Source of the DNA: Ectocarpus siliculosus | Lineage: Eukaryota > Sar > Phaeophyceae > Ectocarpales > Ectocarpaceae | Length of the DNA: 64,000 bases | Assembly (NCBI GenBank): GCA_000310025.1 | Contig: FN648450.1 | Coordinates: 156,568-220,567, forward strand | Reading direction: 5' to 3' | Shown: one piece after another, positions 11,346 to 21,685 of the stretch | Layout of the letters: each line of letters begins with the position of its first letter | Position numbering within the stretch: position 1 is the first letter of the stretch | The notes under the pieces: generated by a model | The model's input: the letters and a program-made list of their open reading frames with translations, nothing else | Told to the model about the DNA's origin: nothing | Databases searched by the model: none | Translations under genes and position numbers: made by a program

Positions 11346-13742
11346 CTATCCGGAACGACAATTGCTGGTCTGTGTAAGGCCAGACTCTCGTCGTCGTCTA
11401 TCTATCCCCTCTCGTGGTGAGAAGTAGCGCAACATTTTCTGAAGTTGCATCTTGTTGTACTTGGACGGCGGGTTGCCACTGCATTCTTGGATGTACTCTC
11501 TGAGGTCGGGGACCCTCAAACTCCGCCAAGCGCTCGAGCCGATAATCCGGTTAAGCTCCAACTGGCGATCTCTCTGCGCGACAGTGTAGACTTTGATCGG
11601 CCTGGGTGCCTTTGGTTGTTTCGTAGTCGACCCCTTACCGCCAACCCCCGCCTTCAACTTGTCTCTAAGCGCCATCTCTGCTTTGCGGTTTTTTAAGCGC
11701 TTCGTCAGGTTCGTCAGTCCATTCGTGAACGCGAACATGCGGCAATTGTGCCACTTCTTCAAAACGAAATCGAACAGGTCGTCACATTGCTTTGTGCAGC
11801 CCTTCCCCCCTTTGGGTCCGAGGTGAGGTTCTTCGACGAGACCCACACACCTTGACCATGCCGCCTTGACGGGCTCAGCCGTGGAAACCACCCGGTACAT
11901 TTCCGACGGCAAATCACCCAGATACGTCGCCAACAGGGCGGGGTTGAGCAATGCCGATCTATACCCCATCTCTAGCGCACGCACGGAAAGATAGAAATCA
12001 GCCTATGCGAAAATGATACCCTTCCCTTCCCACGGATTGTTCCTCTCCTCGACCACGAATTCAAAGCCACTGAAATGAGGGTAAGCCTCCCGGAACTCCT
12101 CAGCGGATGCAACTTTGTGGCTGTTGACAAATGGCAAGAACGCCGAACCGAGAGAACGCTGTCTGTTCACGCGTGAAAGGGCGCTACATATAAAATTGTC
12201 ACCCAGCAAAGTTGTACACTAGACGCCGTTGATGAACGTCCAGATCAACGTCGCAGGCAGGATACGCCACTTTGACAAGATGGGCCTCGTCCAAACATTG
12301 CGTGACAGTCTTGTCAACGACCTGCTCGGAATATGTATCACGGGGGGGGTGTAGCGGGTTGATGGAATCATTGTCACGCCCAAATACAAAAACACCCTAA
12401 ACACCAAACGAACTGGTACACCGGCAAGATTATCGCACCCATACGACTCTACCTTCCTTCCACGTGCCAACCATTCGAGGCAGACTCACCCCGAACACGC
12501 AAGTGAGTGTGTGAGCGACACGCCGACTCTCCACTCCTAGCTCTTGAGCCTTGCGGACGATGCTCGGCTCGGTTCTGAACTCCAGTTGCTTCGGAAAGCG
12601 CTCGTCCTCCCACTTCTTCTCGTACGCTAGTGCGCACGTCGACGAAGGCGGTTGTTTGGAATTTTTACCAGAACCCCCCACCACCCAAGAATCGCGTCCT
12701 TTACTCCCTGAACCAAGAGTCAACCTACGACGATATGCTTGAACTGCTTGTCTTGCCCTAGCCAATGTTCCCGGAGATGTTGCCCAACCAAGCCTACCAT
12801 CCTCTGGCCTGTCGGGAGCTTGCTGATGATGAAGTCGGCCAGGGCTGCATAGGTCTATCATGCAAGGAGCATACAACGAGCGTGGCGGCGACAGCTGAGA
12901 ACAACGCATATTAATGATTGCTTTGATGACGCCCCTCTCCTTTCATGGTTGATGATACCAAGCAAGGTCATCTTAACCGGATTTTGAAGAGACCCCAGAA
13001 AAAACACGATGTTAGCGCGAAGTCGAGACGGTGGCGGCCTTCCCTTCTCACCTGCTGTTCGGCTTGAGGAGTACCCGTCTCTTCTGCTTTTGTCTCTTCA
13101 TCCTCTTCTTCCTCATCTCCCCTGGTGAATGCATCCAGGCATTCATACAGGCGGTCGAAGTCCTCGAAACCTTCATCGTCTTGATCAATACCCTTGATGC
13201 CTGTGTCACATACGAAGGATTTGCGGGCGCGGGGGTGGGGGGGGTGGGAGGCACACATGCCTAAGGTGTCAGTGAGCAACCGCAATATATTCCCTATAAG
13301 CCGGAGATGGTCTTGGTGTTCCTGGCCCGCGTGACGACCGCCCAGCCTCCAGGGTACCGCTACCATTCAAGACTCCTCATTGCAAGGCAGCGATTGGGTC
13401 TGCTTGATAAAAGTCACGAGCTGTGCGGCGAAGAGTTCTTACCGCGCATAGACTCCGAGCGAGCCATGTATCAATAGCAAAATTACGGTGACATCGTAAA
13501 CTACAAGTTCGAACACTCATGTCGGAGTCTTTGAGGAAAAATCTCGAACATGCCCAGGCATCAGTCCTACGGAAACCGCAGTGCACGCGTACGAAGCTAA
13601 CCTTACCCAAGTCTTCGTCGTCACTCCCATGTTGCTCGGGATTGCTGTGGACTTTCCCCTCTTCTTCCCCTCCGGCGATCCTGAGCGAAGGCATGGGTGC
13701 GGCATCAACAGAGGGCAAATTAGCACCAAGTGCTACCACCAT
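11346..13742 (-). CDS. Gene C: unrecognised protein with SAP-like C-terminal motif, possibly a pseudogene
   Basis: Exons on the minus strand: 13742-13607 (ATG start, donor GTAAGG), 13200-13052, 12894-12490 (405 bases), 12321-12203 and 12183-11346. Phases agree at every junction, the last only if a 19-base segment (12202-12184) is an intron; the total is then exactly 549 codons. An in-frame TAG at 12005-12003 interrupts the last exon, so the gene is broken there or has a further short intron (a 54-base in-phase GT...CATAG option exists). The N-terminal half is acidic (GIDQDDEGFEDFDRLY, then GDEEEEDEETKAEE). The C-terminal part is basic (LTKRLKNRKAEMALRDKLKAG) and ends with a SAP-like motif around SLRVPDLREYIQECSG and KYNKMQLQKML, which suggests nucleic-acid binding. 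I do not recognise the family. Confidence 0.5.
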
Positions 13743-15090
13743 GACACTACTTTACGTCGACGGCGTACACAATCACATCGTGCGCTATCAAAGTTGTCCT
13801 CATGCTAACCCTACCCTGCAAATATGCATACCTCTCCCAGAGAAAAACCACGAAGGCGATGCACGGGCGCAGCACAGACGTCCTCGTCTTCGTCAGAACC
13901 ATCCCACCCCCCCCCTCCCGCCGCCCCGCGCAGGTCGCCCATGATTTCGAAGCGCGATTACCCACCTGTTATGGTTTTTAATTATACCTTGGTGAATGGA
14001 CAGGCATGTATATAGCCTCGCATTCCCTTTGAGCCCGAATATCTACCATGTATCAACATAGTGGCGGGCACACTCATAAATAAATGCACATCCGTACGAG
14101 CAATGATATTGCGGTCGCGTCCTGTCGTAGTCTCGCCGTCAAGAGGAATTCCGGACACGATTGCACACGCCGGAATCCACCAGACAAAACAGGATACAAC
14201 CAGGTGACAGACCTCGCGCTACACTGCCGTGCTTTGGTGCCCCCCTGTCCACCTACCCTCCTACCCTCCACCAGACTCTGCGTTGGTCGGGCTGTTTTGA
14301 CGGGTATCGGGTAGGTTGCATGAGAGACCACACACACCCGTGCACGCTGATTTGAAAGCAACGATTACTCCACGGCGAAGAAGATGCATAAATGTAACGA
14401 TACGTTTCCGGAAAGCTCTCTAGGAGACAGCTTCAACGTGGCCGTTTTTGCCACCGTCACGCTTGATATCATGGAGAAATGGAGCTGTGATACCCGGTTC
14501 AGGGGCGTGGTATCTTATGTCACCTACCTGTTGACATACGTTGCCTCCAGCGTCGAGTTTGCAACGTCCAAATCAGGCACCCAATTAATGCCACACAGCA
14601 GAGAGTATAAGAGCAAGTCTCTATTTGGGTCATCTCCCACGCCCCTGAGGGACGTCGGCGATACACAAACCCACAGGACGTGACATGTGTCAACTGCTGT
14701 ATCCTTGCGGGACCACTGAATTTGACTTGAAACAAACAAGTTTTCTCACAAGTACGAAACGAGTTGATGATCAATTGCCGTGAACTTTGCAATATCAGAG
14801 GAATCGTAGTTGACTACGGAGGGACAACAACCGTTGCGTACGGTATAGCTTAGTTGCCGAGAGCGGCAGAGAAGGGCCCTAGCACCTCGCTGCTGCTGGT
14901 TTGAACTGAGCTGTAACATTTTTCAGTTTTTCTCCCCGCACCTGTTGCGGATTGAGCCCAACCCTCCTGCACGACGTTACCAGGTGTATGCAGGCACGTT
15001 CTCGCACCCTAGCGAGGACAATCACTCTCCTGGTGTGCTCCACTTCTTGCATTTGTGGGGCGGCGTGGGGCCAAGCCGGGGGGTTTCGTA
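13743..15090. other. No gene recognised
   Basis: Upstream of gene C on the minus strand. I see no exon with supporting splice sites and no repeat shared with the rest of the window. Confidence 0.35.
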
Positions 15091-15327
15091 TGTTTTTCGA
15101 AGCTTTTTTTGGGGGCAAAAATCCGGCGCGCATTGCGGACAGCTTTTATATTGGAAATTTGGGAGTGATCGGCCTATGGTTATTTATAGTCATAGTCTTT
15201 GGCAGCAGCCCTGCTGCCACTCCTCCTTTCTGAGCACGACAGCGCCCGGGCGTTGTCTCCCCCGTCTGAAGTTAATACACTACACAAACAATACCCGGTA
15301 AGTACGCGGAGTGCAGGCCTATAAACA
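15091..15327 (+). repeat. Outer copia 5' LTR
   Basis: Ends TATAAACA, followed by CTCTAGAG and then CCCTCGAGGGA, the same order seen after the inner element's 5' LTR. The tail GAAGTTAATACAC and its spacing match the inner LTR's GAAGTTAATACAT. The start at TGTTTTTCGAAGC is inferred by comparison with the inner LTR start TGTTCGAGCG. No 3' partner exists in the window. Confidence 0.6.
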
Positions 15328-15372
15328 CTCTAGAGTATAGAATTTGTCCCTCGAGGGATAGCCGCATCGGGT

Positions 15373-15598
15373 GATGGCTGCGTCGGACAGCGGTTCAGTC
15401 GAAGGGCTGGGGGAAGAGACCTCAGCCACGCAACAGCAACACGCCGAGCACCCGGCGATTGCGAGGCTGGAGGGCCAGTTATAGCAGCTGATGAGCATAG
15501 TGATCGAGCTGAAGACGAAGGAGCCTGGCGACGCCGTGGCGGGCGATGCCAGTAGGGCTGCCGTCCCAACCCAGAGAGAGCCCTTGCCGTCGGAGGGC
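15373..15598 (+). pseudogene. Outer copia gag, N-terminal fragment
   Basis: Opens with ATG after the second palindrome downstream of the LTR. It reads a coiled-coil-like start comparable to the inner Gag (IARLEGQL then LMSIVIELKTKEPGD, versus SLQLQISQLVALVEESMKKKEPGS). A TAG at about 15481 interrupts it. It is cut at 15598 by the inner element and resumes at 21691 after the 5-base duplication. Confidence 0.75.
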
Positions 15599-15855
15599 TG
15601 TTTGCGGCCTACGCCACTTATTTATCGAGTGAGACTGTTTCGGTGATGTATTAACTTCACGAGAGGTAGGCGACCGTCCTTCACACGGACGAAGGAGGGA
15701 GTGCTCCACACAGAGCAGCTCCAACGCTCCAACAGCAAGGAGGGGCCCCGTGACTCATCACGGTGCCCCCTACCAAACGGCAGTCTTACCAATCTGCGTG
15801 ACACCAAATCATACAGCACGTGTATCCAACACCAAAGTTCGCAGACTCTCGAACA
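15599..15855 (-). repeat. Inner copia 3' LTR
   Basis: 257 bases, TG...CA ends, about 97% identical to the copy at 21427-21685. Target duplication AGGGC is at 15594-15598. Confidence 0.93.
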
Positions 15856-16075
15856 CCCTCCCTGGTTCTTCACGCGAGTGACTAACCATTAATGGGGCAA
15901 GAACGCCCCTGGATACATCAGAAATACCAACATGGTAATATGTGGAGGGGAAACCCGGCGTCCGGGCAAAACCCCTCGAAAGAAACCCTAACACCACAAA
16001 GAAAAACCGTCGCTATCACAGCGGATCACAACGGCCGCACTTATCAGAAAATCCAATGCAAGTTCTAAAAAAGAG

Positions 16076-16543
16076 CTACAGCTTCTCCGGCAAATTCATC
16101 AACTTGCGCCGGTGGTACTGCAGACTGGCCCTGCTACGGGCCTTGGTTAGGAGGTCCGCGTGTTGCTCCGTTGTCGGAACGAACTTGACCGAAATATCCC
16201 CCGACCTAAACAATCCGCGGATAACATGAAACCTCACGTCGATGTGTTTCGTGCGGCCTGAGCTGAGGGGGTTCTGCACCAACGCTATGGCCCCCTGGTT
16301 GTCCTCAAGGACCTGGATGCTGCTACCACAGGTCTCTGGGGCAACAAACGAAAGCACAGCACGCACAAACAACGCTTCCTTGAGGCCCTCCCCGGCAGCA
16401 ATGTACTCGGCTTCCGTCGAAGACAAAGACACGATGCTCTGTGTCTTGCTACCATGGCTGACTACGGTACCTCCAACCGTTGCTGCCAACCCTGACACCG
16501 AACGCCTATCCTCCGTGTCGGCGTAGCTAGCGTCTACGTACAC
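16076..16543 (-). pseudogene. Inner copia RNase H
   Basis: Shows the copia RNase H series: YVDASYADTEDRRSVSG, then SLSSTEAEYIA, then VLEDNQGAIALVQNP, then TEQHADLLTKA. These carry the Asp, Glu and Asp of the active site. It is one frame away from the preceding RT, because of a single-base change in the G-rich stretch at about 16550. The open frame stops at 16076, 220 bases before the 3' LTR. Confidence 0.9.
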
Positions 16544-17891
16544 GGCCAGCCCTAACCCCCGATCCCCGTTGGTAGGTGATGCCGAGGCCCCTCGTCTGCT
16601 TTAGGTAGCCGAGTATCTTCTGTATCGCGTCCCAGTGCCTCTTCGCCGGGGAGTGGGCGTGGCGCGCTACCGCACGCACGGCGAACGATACGTCTGGACG
16701 CGAGAACGTCGACACGCACATCATGCTGCCGATGGCCTCCCTCACCGGCCACTCCCCTCCCTTCTCATCATCTCGCTTCGGTCCTAGGTCGGCACCGGGG
16801 GTAGCGGGGATGTGAGAGGTCGATTGCACATCAAAGGGTTTCACCATGCTGTCAATGTACGCGGTCTGGGAGATTCTAAGAGTCCCAGCTTCTACATCTC
16901 TCTCGATGGCACACCCGTCAAACCATTCACACTCTCCAAGGTTTTTGGTGGGAAATTTCTTGTTGAGAGAAACAAGCAACTCCTCACAATCCTCGTCAGA
17001 CCCAGCCACCAAAATGTCATCCACATAGATCACGATAATCATCACCACGACTGCGTCTACCATCTTGCGGAACACACACGGGTCCGCTTTGCACTGTTCG
17101 AACCCGTTCTGGACTAGGGTATCAGCAGCGTGGTACCCCCACTGCCTACCGCTCTGCTTCAGACCGTAAATCGCACGCTCAGGCTTAACAATTTTATGCG
17201 ATTTGTCCCCGCACCCAGCGGGGAGCCTCGGAAAAACCTCCTTGTCTAGCGTGGCGTGTGTGTACGCCTGCTTCACATCCCAATGATTGAGGTTCATGCC
17301 CTCCTCGTTTGCTACCGCAAGCATCAGCTTAATGGATGCGGATGAGGGGCAAGGGGAAGACGAATGGAAATAATCGACGTTCGGGATTTGCGAAAACCAG
17401 CTAGCGACCAGACGCGCTTTGAACTTGTCTATCTTCCCTTCCTTGTTGGTCTTCCAACTAAAACACCACTTCGAGCTCACAGGCCTGCGCCCCTCTGGCG
17501 TGCCGTCTACGAATGAAAACGTCCCCGTGCCCAAGTGCCCTTCAAATTCTTCCCTCATGGCCCGTTCCCACCCCTCTCTGTACACAGACTTGGAAACGCC
17601 GGCTACGGTCATGGGGGGGGGTTCTACATCACTCGGACGCTTGCCTATGGGGGGTTCACTTGGCTCGTGGGACGCCAGAGCCGTCTCGAAGGCGTCTGGT
17701 GAGTTGAGCATGAGGTCCACCGCGCCCAGCAGGAAGTCCTCCGCTTCTTGGCGCGCAGCGTGGGCCTCCTCGGCGCGCTCGAACAGCAACTCGCACACCA
17801 CCCTCGCCTCTAGCCCTTCCGCCACGTGGAATACCGCCGAGAGCATCCAGCGGGTGAACTCCTCCGTGCTGCTGACGGGCAGGCTCGCCAC
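16527..17891 (-). pseudogene. Inner copia reverse transcriptase
   Basis: About 454 residues. The fingers start near SSKWCFSWKTNKEGKIDKF and KARLVA, then LNHWDVKQAYTHA, AIYGLKQSGRQWGY and the catalytic VIYVDDILVAGSDEDC. The thumb/connection follows, with SRPDVSFAVRAVARH and ILGYLKQTRGLGI. It makes cDNA of the element RNA in the particle. It is in the same frame as the upstream integrase segment but separated from it by a stop at about 17935. Confidence 0.92.
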
Positions 17892-17936
17892 CGAGGCGAG
17901 CAGGGCTTCGGCACTTGTCGGCGACGGGGGCGACTC

Positions 17937-18971
17937 CTACCTCGGGTTTCTGCGAGGGTTCTCTCTGGTGCGGCGGTTGGTGAGTTCCGCCAGCTTGTCG
18001 AAGCGGGCGAGCCGCCGGGCCTCTGGCCCGCGGAGCGCCAGGAGATCCGTCTCGCTGTCGCTGTAGCTATCATTGCCGCTGCCGCTGCCGCTGTTGCTGC
18101 CGCTGTCGCTGCCGCTGCCGCTGCCGCTACCGCTGCCTCCGCTACGGCGGCTGCTGCTGCGGCGGCGGTCGTCCTCGCCGCCGCCCACATCGGCCATGCC
18201 GGCCGACGTGGTAGATGGGGCGACGCTCGCGCCCTCCCTGCTCGAGGGGGCACCATCGCTAGCGTCGCCTGCGCCCGACTCCTGGGGCGCGGCCAGCGGT
18301 GCCGCCGGCGCTACGCGCGCGGGCGGCTCCGCGGGCCCCGGGGTTACCGTCGTGCCAAGGTTGAAACCTGATCCTCCATCCACAGGTTCTCCCTCCGCCC
18401 TCCCTCCACCTTGGCTCGACGCGCCCTCCCCAACCTCGTCCTCCTCAGTCGCGAATTCCTCTTCCTCCTCTGCGATGGGAGGCAGCGACTGGGGCAGGGC
18501 GGTGGGGGCGGCGGGTACGGATTGCCAGGTGAAGTTGCGAGAGTATATCGCTTGGCGTTTTTCGTTCAGGATGCGCACGCAATCACGGTTGGTGTTGATT
18601 CCCGGGCCGAGGTAAAAGCACTTTTGGGCTTTCGGCTCGGACTTGTGTGTGCGCTTGAGCTTGTATACGGCAGGTTTGAGGAACGAGTACGTCGCCCCTG
18701 GCGGGGGAGGGTGCCCGTGCCACATCCCGTACGGCGATTTCTTCTCTGGGTTGGATGTGGTGGAGGTGCAATTCAGGGCGATGCATGCCCAAGCTATGGC
18801 CTCGGCCCAAAGGGAGGGGTAGTTCGGTGCTCCGGGGTAAAGAGTTGGCGCTTGGATACGGGCGGCTAGTGCTGCATCCTTGATCAGACCCAGTGCTCTC
18901 TCAGCTACACCGTTGTATTCTGGGCTGTGAGCGGGGGTAAACTCCTGTTTGATGCAGTACTTCCGGCACAC
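17937..18971 (-). pseudogene. Inner copia integrase C-terminal half and linker
   Basis: Begins just after a stop that follows SDNGGEFF. It continues with the third catalytic region (PAHSPEYNGVAERALGL, Glu conserved), then the C-terminal GKR-like region (AVYKLKRTHKSEPKAQ, YLGPGINTNRDCVRI). A long low-complexity linker follows: acidic (EEEEEFATEEDEVGEG), then Ser/Gly repeats (SGSGSGSGSDSGS) from GGCAGC-type codons at 18063-18150. Confidence 0.9.
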
Positions 18972-18986
18972 CTTGCCGAACTCTCC

Positions 18987-19541
18987 CTAAAAAAACTCTC
19001 CTCCATTGTCGGATTTCACGACCTTGACATCGGACGGGGCACCGTCTGCCCGGTTTTCTGCAAGGTACCTCTCGAAAGCCTCAGCGGCGTCTGATTTGTG
19101 CTTCAGGAAATAGACCCGGTTCCACCTTGTGTAATCATCCTTGACAATGAGAGTGTACCACTTCCCCCCCAAGCTCTGCACCCTAGCTTTTCCACTCAAA
19201 TCCACGAAAACTCGCCGCAGTTTCTTACCTGCTCGGGTCGACGTCTTGTTGGGGATGGGCTTGGAAAGCTCCTTCGCCGTCGAGCACCCCAGGCACTCCC
19301 GGAGCTCGCCCACCATGGTCGTTCCCTGCTGCTTCGCCGTGGTCCTCAGCAACACCTCGTGGGAGTGGCCGTGCGCGCAGTGGAAGTCGTTGATGTCAAC
19401 GGGGGTGTTGGGCGCTTTCGCGTTACCAGGAGCAATTGCGGCATAGGCTTGTTCGGAGTGTTTGCGGAGACCGTTATGAACGTACAGGTTACCGCATCGG
19501 GGGAAGAACACCGACTCCCCCCCCCCTCTCTCCAATTCCAA
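18987..19541 (-). pseudogene. Inner copia pre-integrase and integrase N-terminal half
   Basis: The pre-integrase and zinc-binding region show His and Cys pairs (DFHCAHGHSHEVLL, ECLGCSTAKELS). They are followed by VFVDLSGKARV and VKSDNGGEFF, the first two catalytic Asp. The next codon is TAG in the stretch TTTTTTTAGG, so integrase is cut before its Glu. The sequence GAGCAGGTAAGAAACTG (complement of 19218-19234) inside this gene is an excellent splice-donor match; see findings. Confidence 0.9.
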
Positions 19542-19607
19542 CTCGTGTTTATTGAGGGTTCTGGTTTCGAACCCGTCGTCGAAGAGGGACGTGAGAGATA
19601 CTAGGTT

Positions 19608-21329
19608 CTAATTTAGTCGGGGAACGTGTGCAACCCGTTTCAACAACAGGTCGGTTGTACCGCCGCGCGAGCTAAAGGTTACCGTCACGTCGCCATACCC
19701 TACAATAGGGAAGGTTTCTCCTGCGGCGACGCGCACACGTCGATCATACTCTTCGTAACGAACGAACCCATCTGAGTTCGCGAACATGTGGGTGGTAGCG
19801 CCGGTATCGGCAACATACCTCCCCCGCCTAGCCTGCTCTACACCCCGTCGACCAACGACTCTGTGACACTCGCCTGAGATGTCACCGACCACCAGCGCCT
19901 CTTCTGCCACATCCAGGGCTGTGGCGTCCGCAGATGCCCCCCCCGCCGGCACTTTCACGACGAGCACCGCCTCCTCGGTCGGGCACTTGCTCTTGTCGTG
20001 TCCGTAGCCCTCGCATGTCTCACATCGCACGGGCTTGCTCTCTGGGCAGTTGGCCACCTGGTGGCCCTTCTTGCCGCACCGGAAACAGCGACCGCGCATG
20101 CTACCCGCATCGTCGTCGACGCCTCCGCCGCCGCCACCAGCCTTCGCGCCGCCCACTCTCCCCTTCTGGTTGCCGCCGCCGCCACCGCCGCCCTTGCGGC
20201 GGCCGCTATTGCCGCGGCCCGGCGCTCCTCCCCCGCCGCTACCATCGCTCGCGAGGAGAGCATGCTCCGCCCTACGCTGGGCCTTCAGGGCCTTCCTCCC
20301 CTCCGGGAGGCTCGCGTGCACCGTGCTCACGATCCTGACGATCTCGGCTCTATCCAGCGCCGTCGCTGTCTCCAACAGGAACTTCGCTTGTTGGTACTCG
20401 GGTGGGAGGGAACCAACGAAGTGGGCGAGAACGAAGGGTTGTTCAGCATTGAGCCCTTTTTCGCGTAGGTGGGCATACAGCAGCTCGAGTGAGTAGAGGT
20501 GCTCGATGGGGTTGCTGTTGCTGTGTGTGGGGATTGCAAAGTCGAACATCTTCCGCATCAAGGCCTGTTTTGACCCCTGTGACTCTGGATCGTAGACCTT
20601 TTCCAGTTCCGCGAGGACCTCTTTCGCTGACGTACAGTTACTGATGATTGCTTTGTCAGCTTCGTTTACCACAGCAGTAGTGATAAAGTGGAACGCCTGA
20701 AGCCCTCGTTGGACTTCTGCTCTCGTGTGCCCCCTACGGAACAGTTCGGAGGTCGGCAAGTTTGGGTCGCCCACGGGGATACTGCTCTCTGCATCCCCTA
20801 TAAACTGCCCGACCAAGTCGATGGTCTTCGCAGCTTGTATGAACGATTTTCGCCACGAATCAAATCCGTGGCTACGGCTTTTTCCGTCTAGAAGCGGGGC
20901 ATTGACCGTCACTCTTTTCTGGTGGCTACTGCTGTAGCCGTCGAGGTATTCTCCATTTCCTCGAATCACGGGTATCTCACCTGGGGGGGTTAACCCCCCC
21001 GCTTCCCCGTAGTCCGGTCCTATGCCTGGGCCCACTCCGGCTGGTCTCGCAGGGTTCGCTCCCGATCTGCTGGCCCAGCCGCCTTCCAGCAGCTGCCGTG
21101 GTCCTTGCCCACCATCTCTTGCTTGCTGCTGGAGAAATCCCCCGCCTCCGCCGTGCGGCTGCAGGGGCTGATCTTGGCCTCCGGTGGCGGCAACCCAGCC
21201 GCCACTACTGGCTGCATCCGCCACGACGCTGCCAGGCTCCTTCTTCTTCATCGACTCCTCCACCAGGGCCACTAGTTGCGAAATCTGCAGCTGCAAACTT
21301 GCAAGCTCTTCATCGCGGCCCTCCTCCAC
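19608..21329 (-). CDS. Inner copia Gag and protease
   Basis: About 573 residues. The N-terminal helix-rich part (ISQLVALVEESMKKKEPGS) is followed by the capsid-like UBN2-type region (WRKSFIQAAKTIDLVGQF to LERAEIVRIVSTVHAS-like end). Gly-rich linkers come next, then two CCHC knuckles (CFRCGKKGHQVANC and CETCEGYGHDKSKC) and the aspartic protease active site (VADTGATTHMF). It stops at 19608 where the related outer copy has Tyr (LNYNLVSL), so the stop is a mutation. Confidence 0.92.
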   Translation of the reverse strand: MEEGRDEELASLQLQISQLVALVEESMKKKEPGSVVADAASSGGWVAATGGQDQPLQPHGGGGGFLQQQARDGGQGPRQLLEGGWASRSGANPARPAGVGPGIGPDYGEAGGLTPPGEIPVIRGNGEYLDGYSSSHQKRVTVNAPLLDGKSRSHGFDSWRKSFIQAAKTIDLVGQFIGDAESSIPVGDPNLPTSELFRRGHTRAEVQRGLQAFHFITTAVVNEADKAIISNCTSAKEVLAELEKVYDPESQGSKQALMRKMFDFAIPTHSNSNPIEHLYSLELLYAHLREKGLNAEQPFVLAHFVGSLPPEYQQAKFLLETATALDRAEIVRIVSTVHASLPEGRKALKAQRRAEHALLASDGSGGGGAPGRGNSGRRKGGGGGGGNQKGRVGGAKAGGGGGGVDDDAGSMRGRCFRCGKKGHQVANCPESKPVRCETCEGYGHDKSKCPTEEAVLVVKVPAGGASADATALDVAEEALVVGDISGECHRVVGRRGVEQARRGRYVADTGATTHMFANSDGFVRYEEYDRRVRVAAGETFPIVGYGDVTVTFSSRGGTTDLLLKRVAHVPRLN

Positions 21330-21426
21330 CGGCGGGCGGATCTGTTCTCAGCTCGCAGCAGTGGGCACCTCGTCTCCGGTAGAGCTCATCCCGATGTGGC
21401 TTCCCTCGAGGGTCAAAACTCTAGAG

Positions 21427-21685
21427 TGTTTGCGACCTGCGCCACTTATTTATCGAGTGAGACTGTTTCGGTGATGTATTAACTTCACGAGAGGTAGGCG
21501 ACCGTCCTTCACACGGACGAAGGAAGGAGTGCTCCACACAGAGCAGCTCCAACGCTTCAACAGCAAGGAGGGGCCCCGTGACTCATCACGGTGCCCCCTA
21601 CCAAACGGCAATCTTACCAATCTGCGTGACACCAAATCATACAGCACGTGTGTATCGAACACCAATGTTCGCAGACGCTCGAACA
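21427..21685 (-). repeat. Inner copia 5' LTR
   Basis: 259 bases with TG...CA ends. Target duplication AGGGC is at 21686-21690. Just inside the element lie the palindromes CTCTAGAG and CCCTCGAGGG, conserved in the outer copy. Confidence 0.93.

Larger units (their letters stand above)
15599..21685 (-). mobile_element. Inner Ty1/copia retrotransposon, complete but mutated
   Basis: LTRs of 257 and 259 bases (15599-15855 and 21427-21685) bound the element. It is flanked by the identical 5-base duplication AGGGC (15594-15598 and 21686-21690). Read on the minus strand, Gag, protease, integrase and reverse transcriptase lie in one frame (21329 to 16527) broken by in-frame stops at about 19608, 18985 and 17935. 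A one-base shift at about 16550 puts RNase H in another frame. The LTRs differ at 8 sites plus a 2-base indel, so the insertion is not recent. The purine tract GGGAGGG (complement of 15856-15862) sits next to the 3' LTR. Confidence 0.93.

Noticed and set aside
17826-18371. Plus-strand Ala-rich frames across the inner copia
   Set aside because: Shadow of the Ser/Gly linker repeat on the minus strand.
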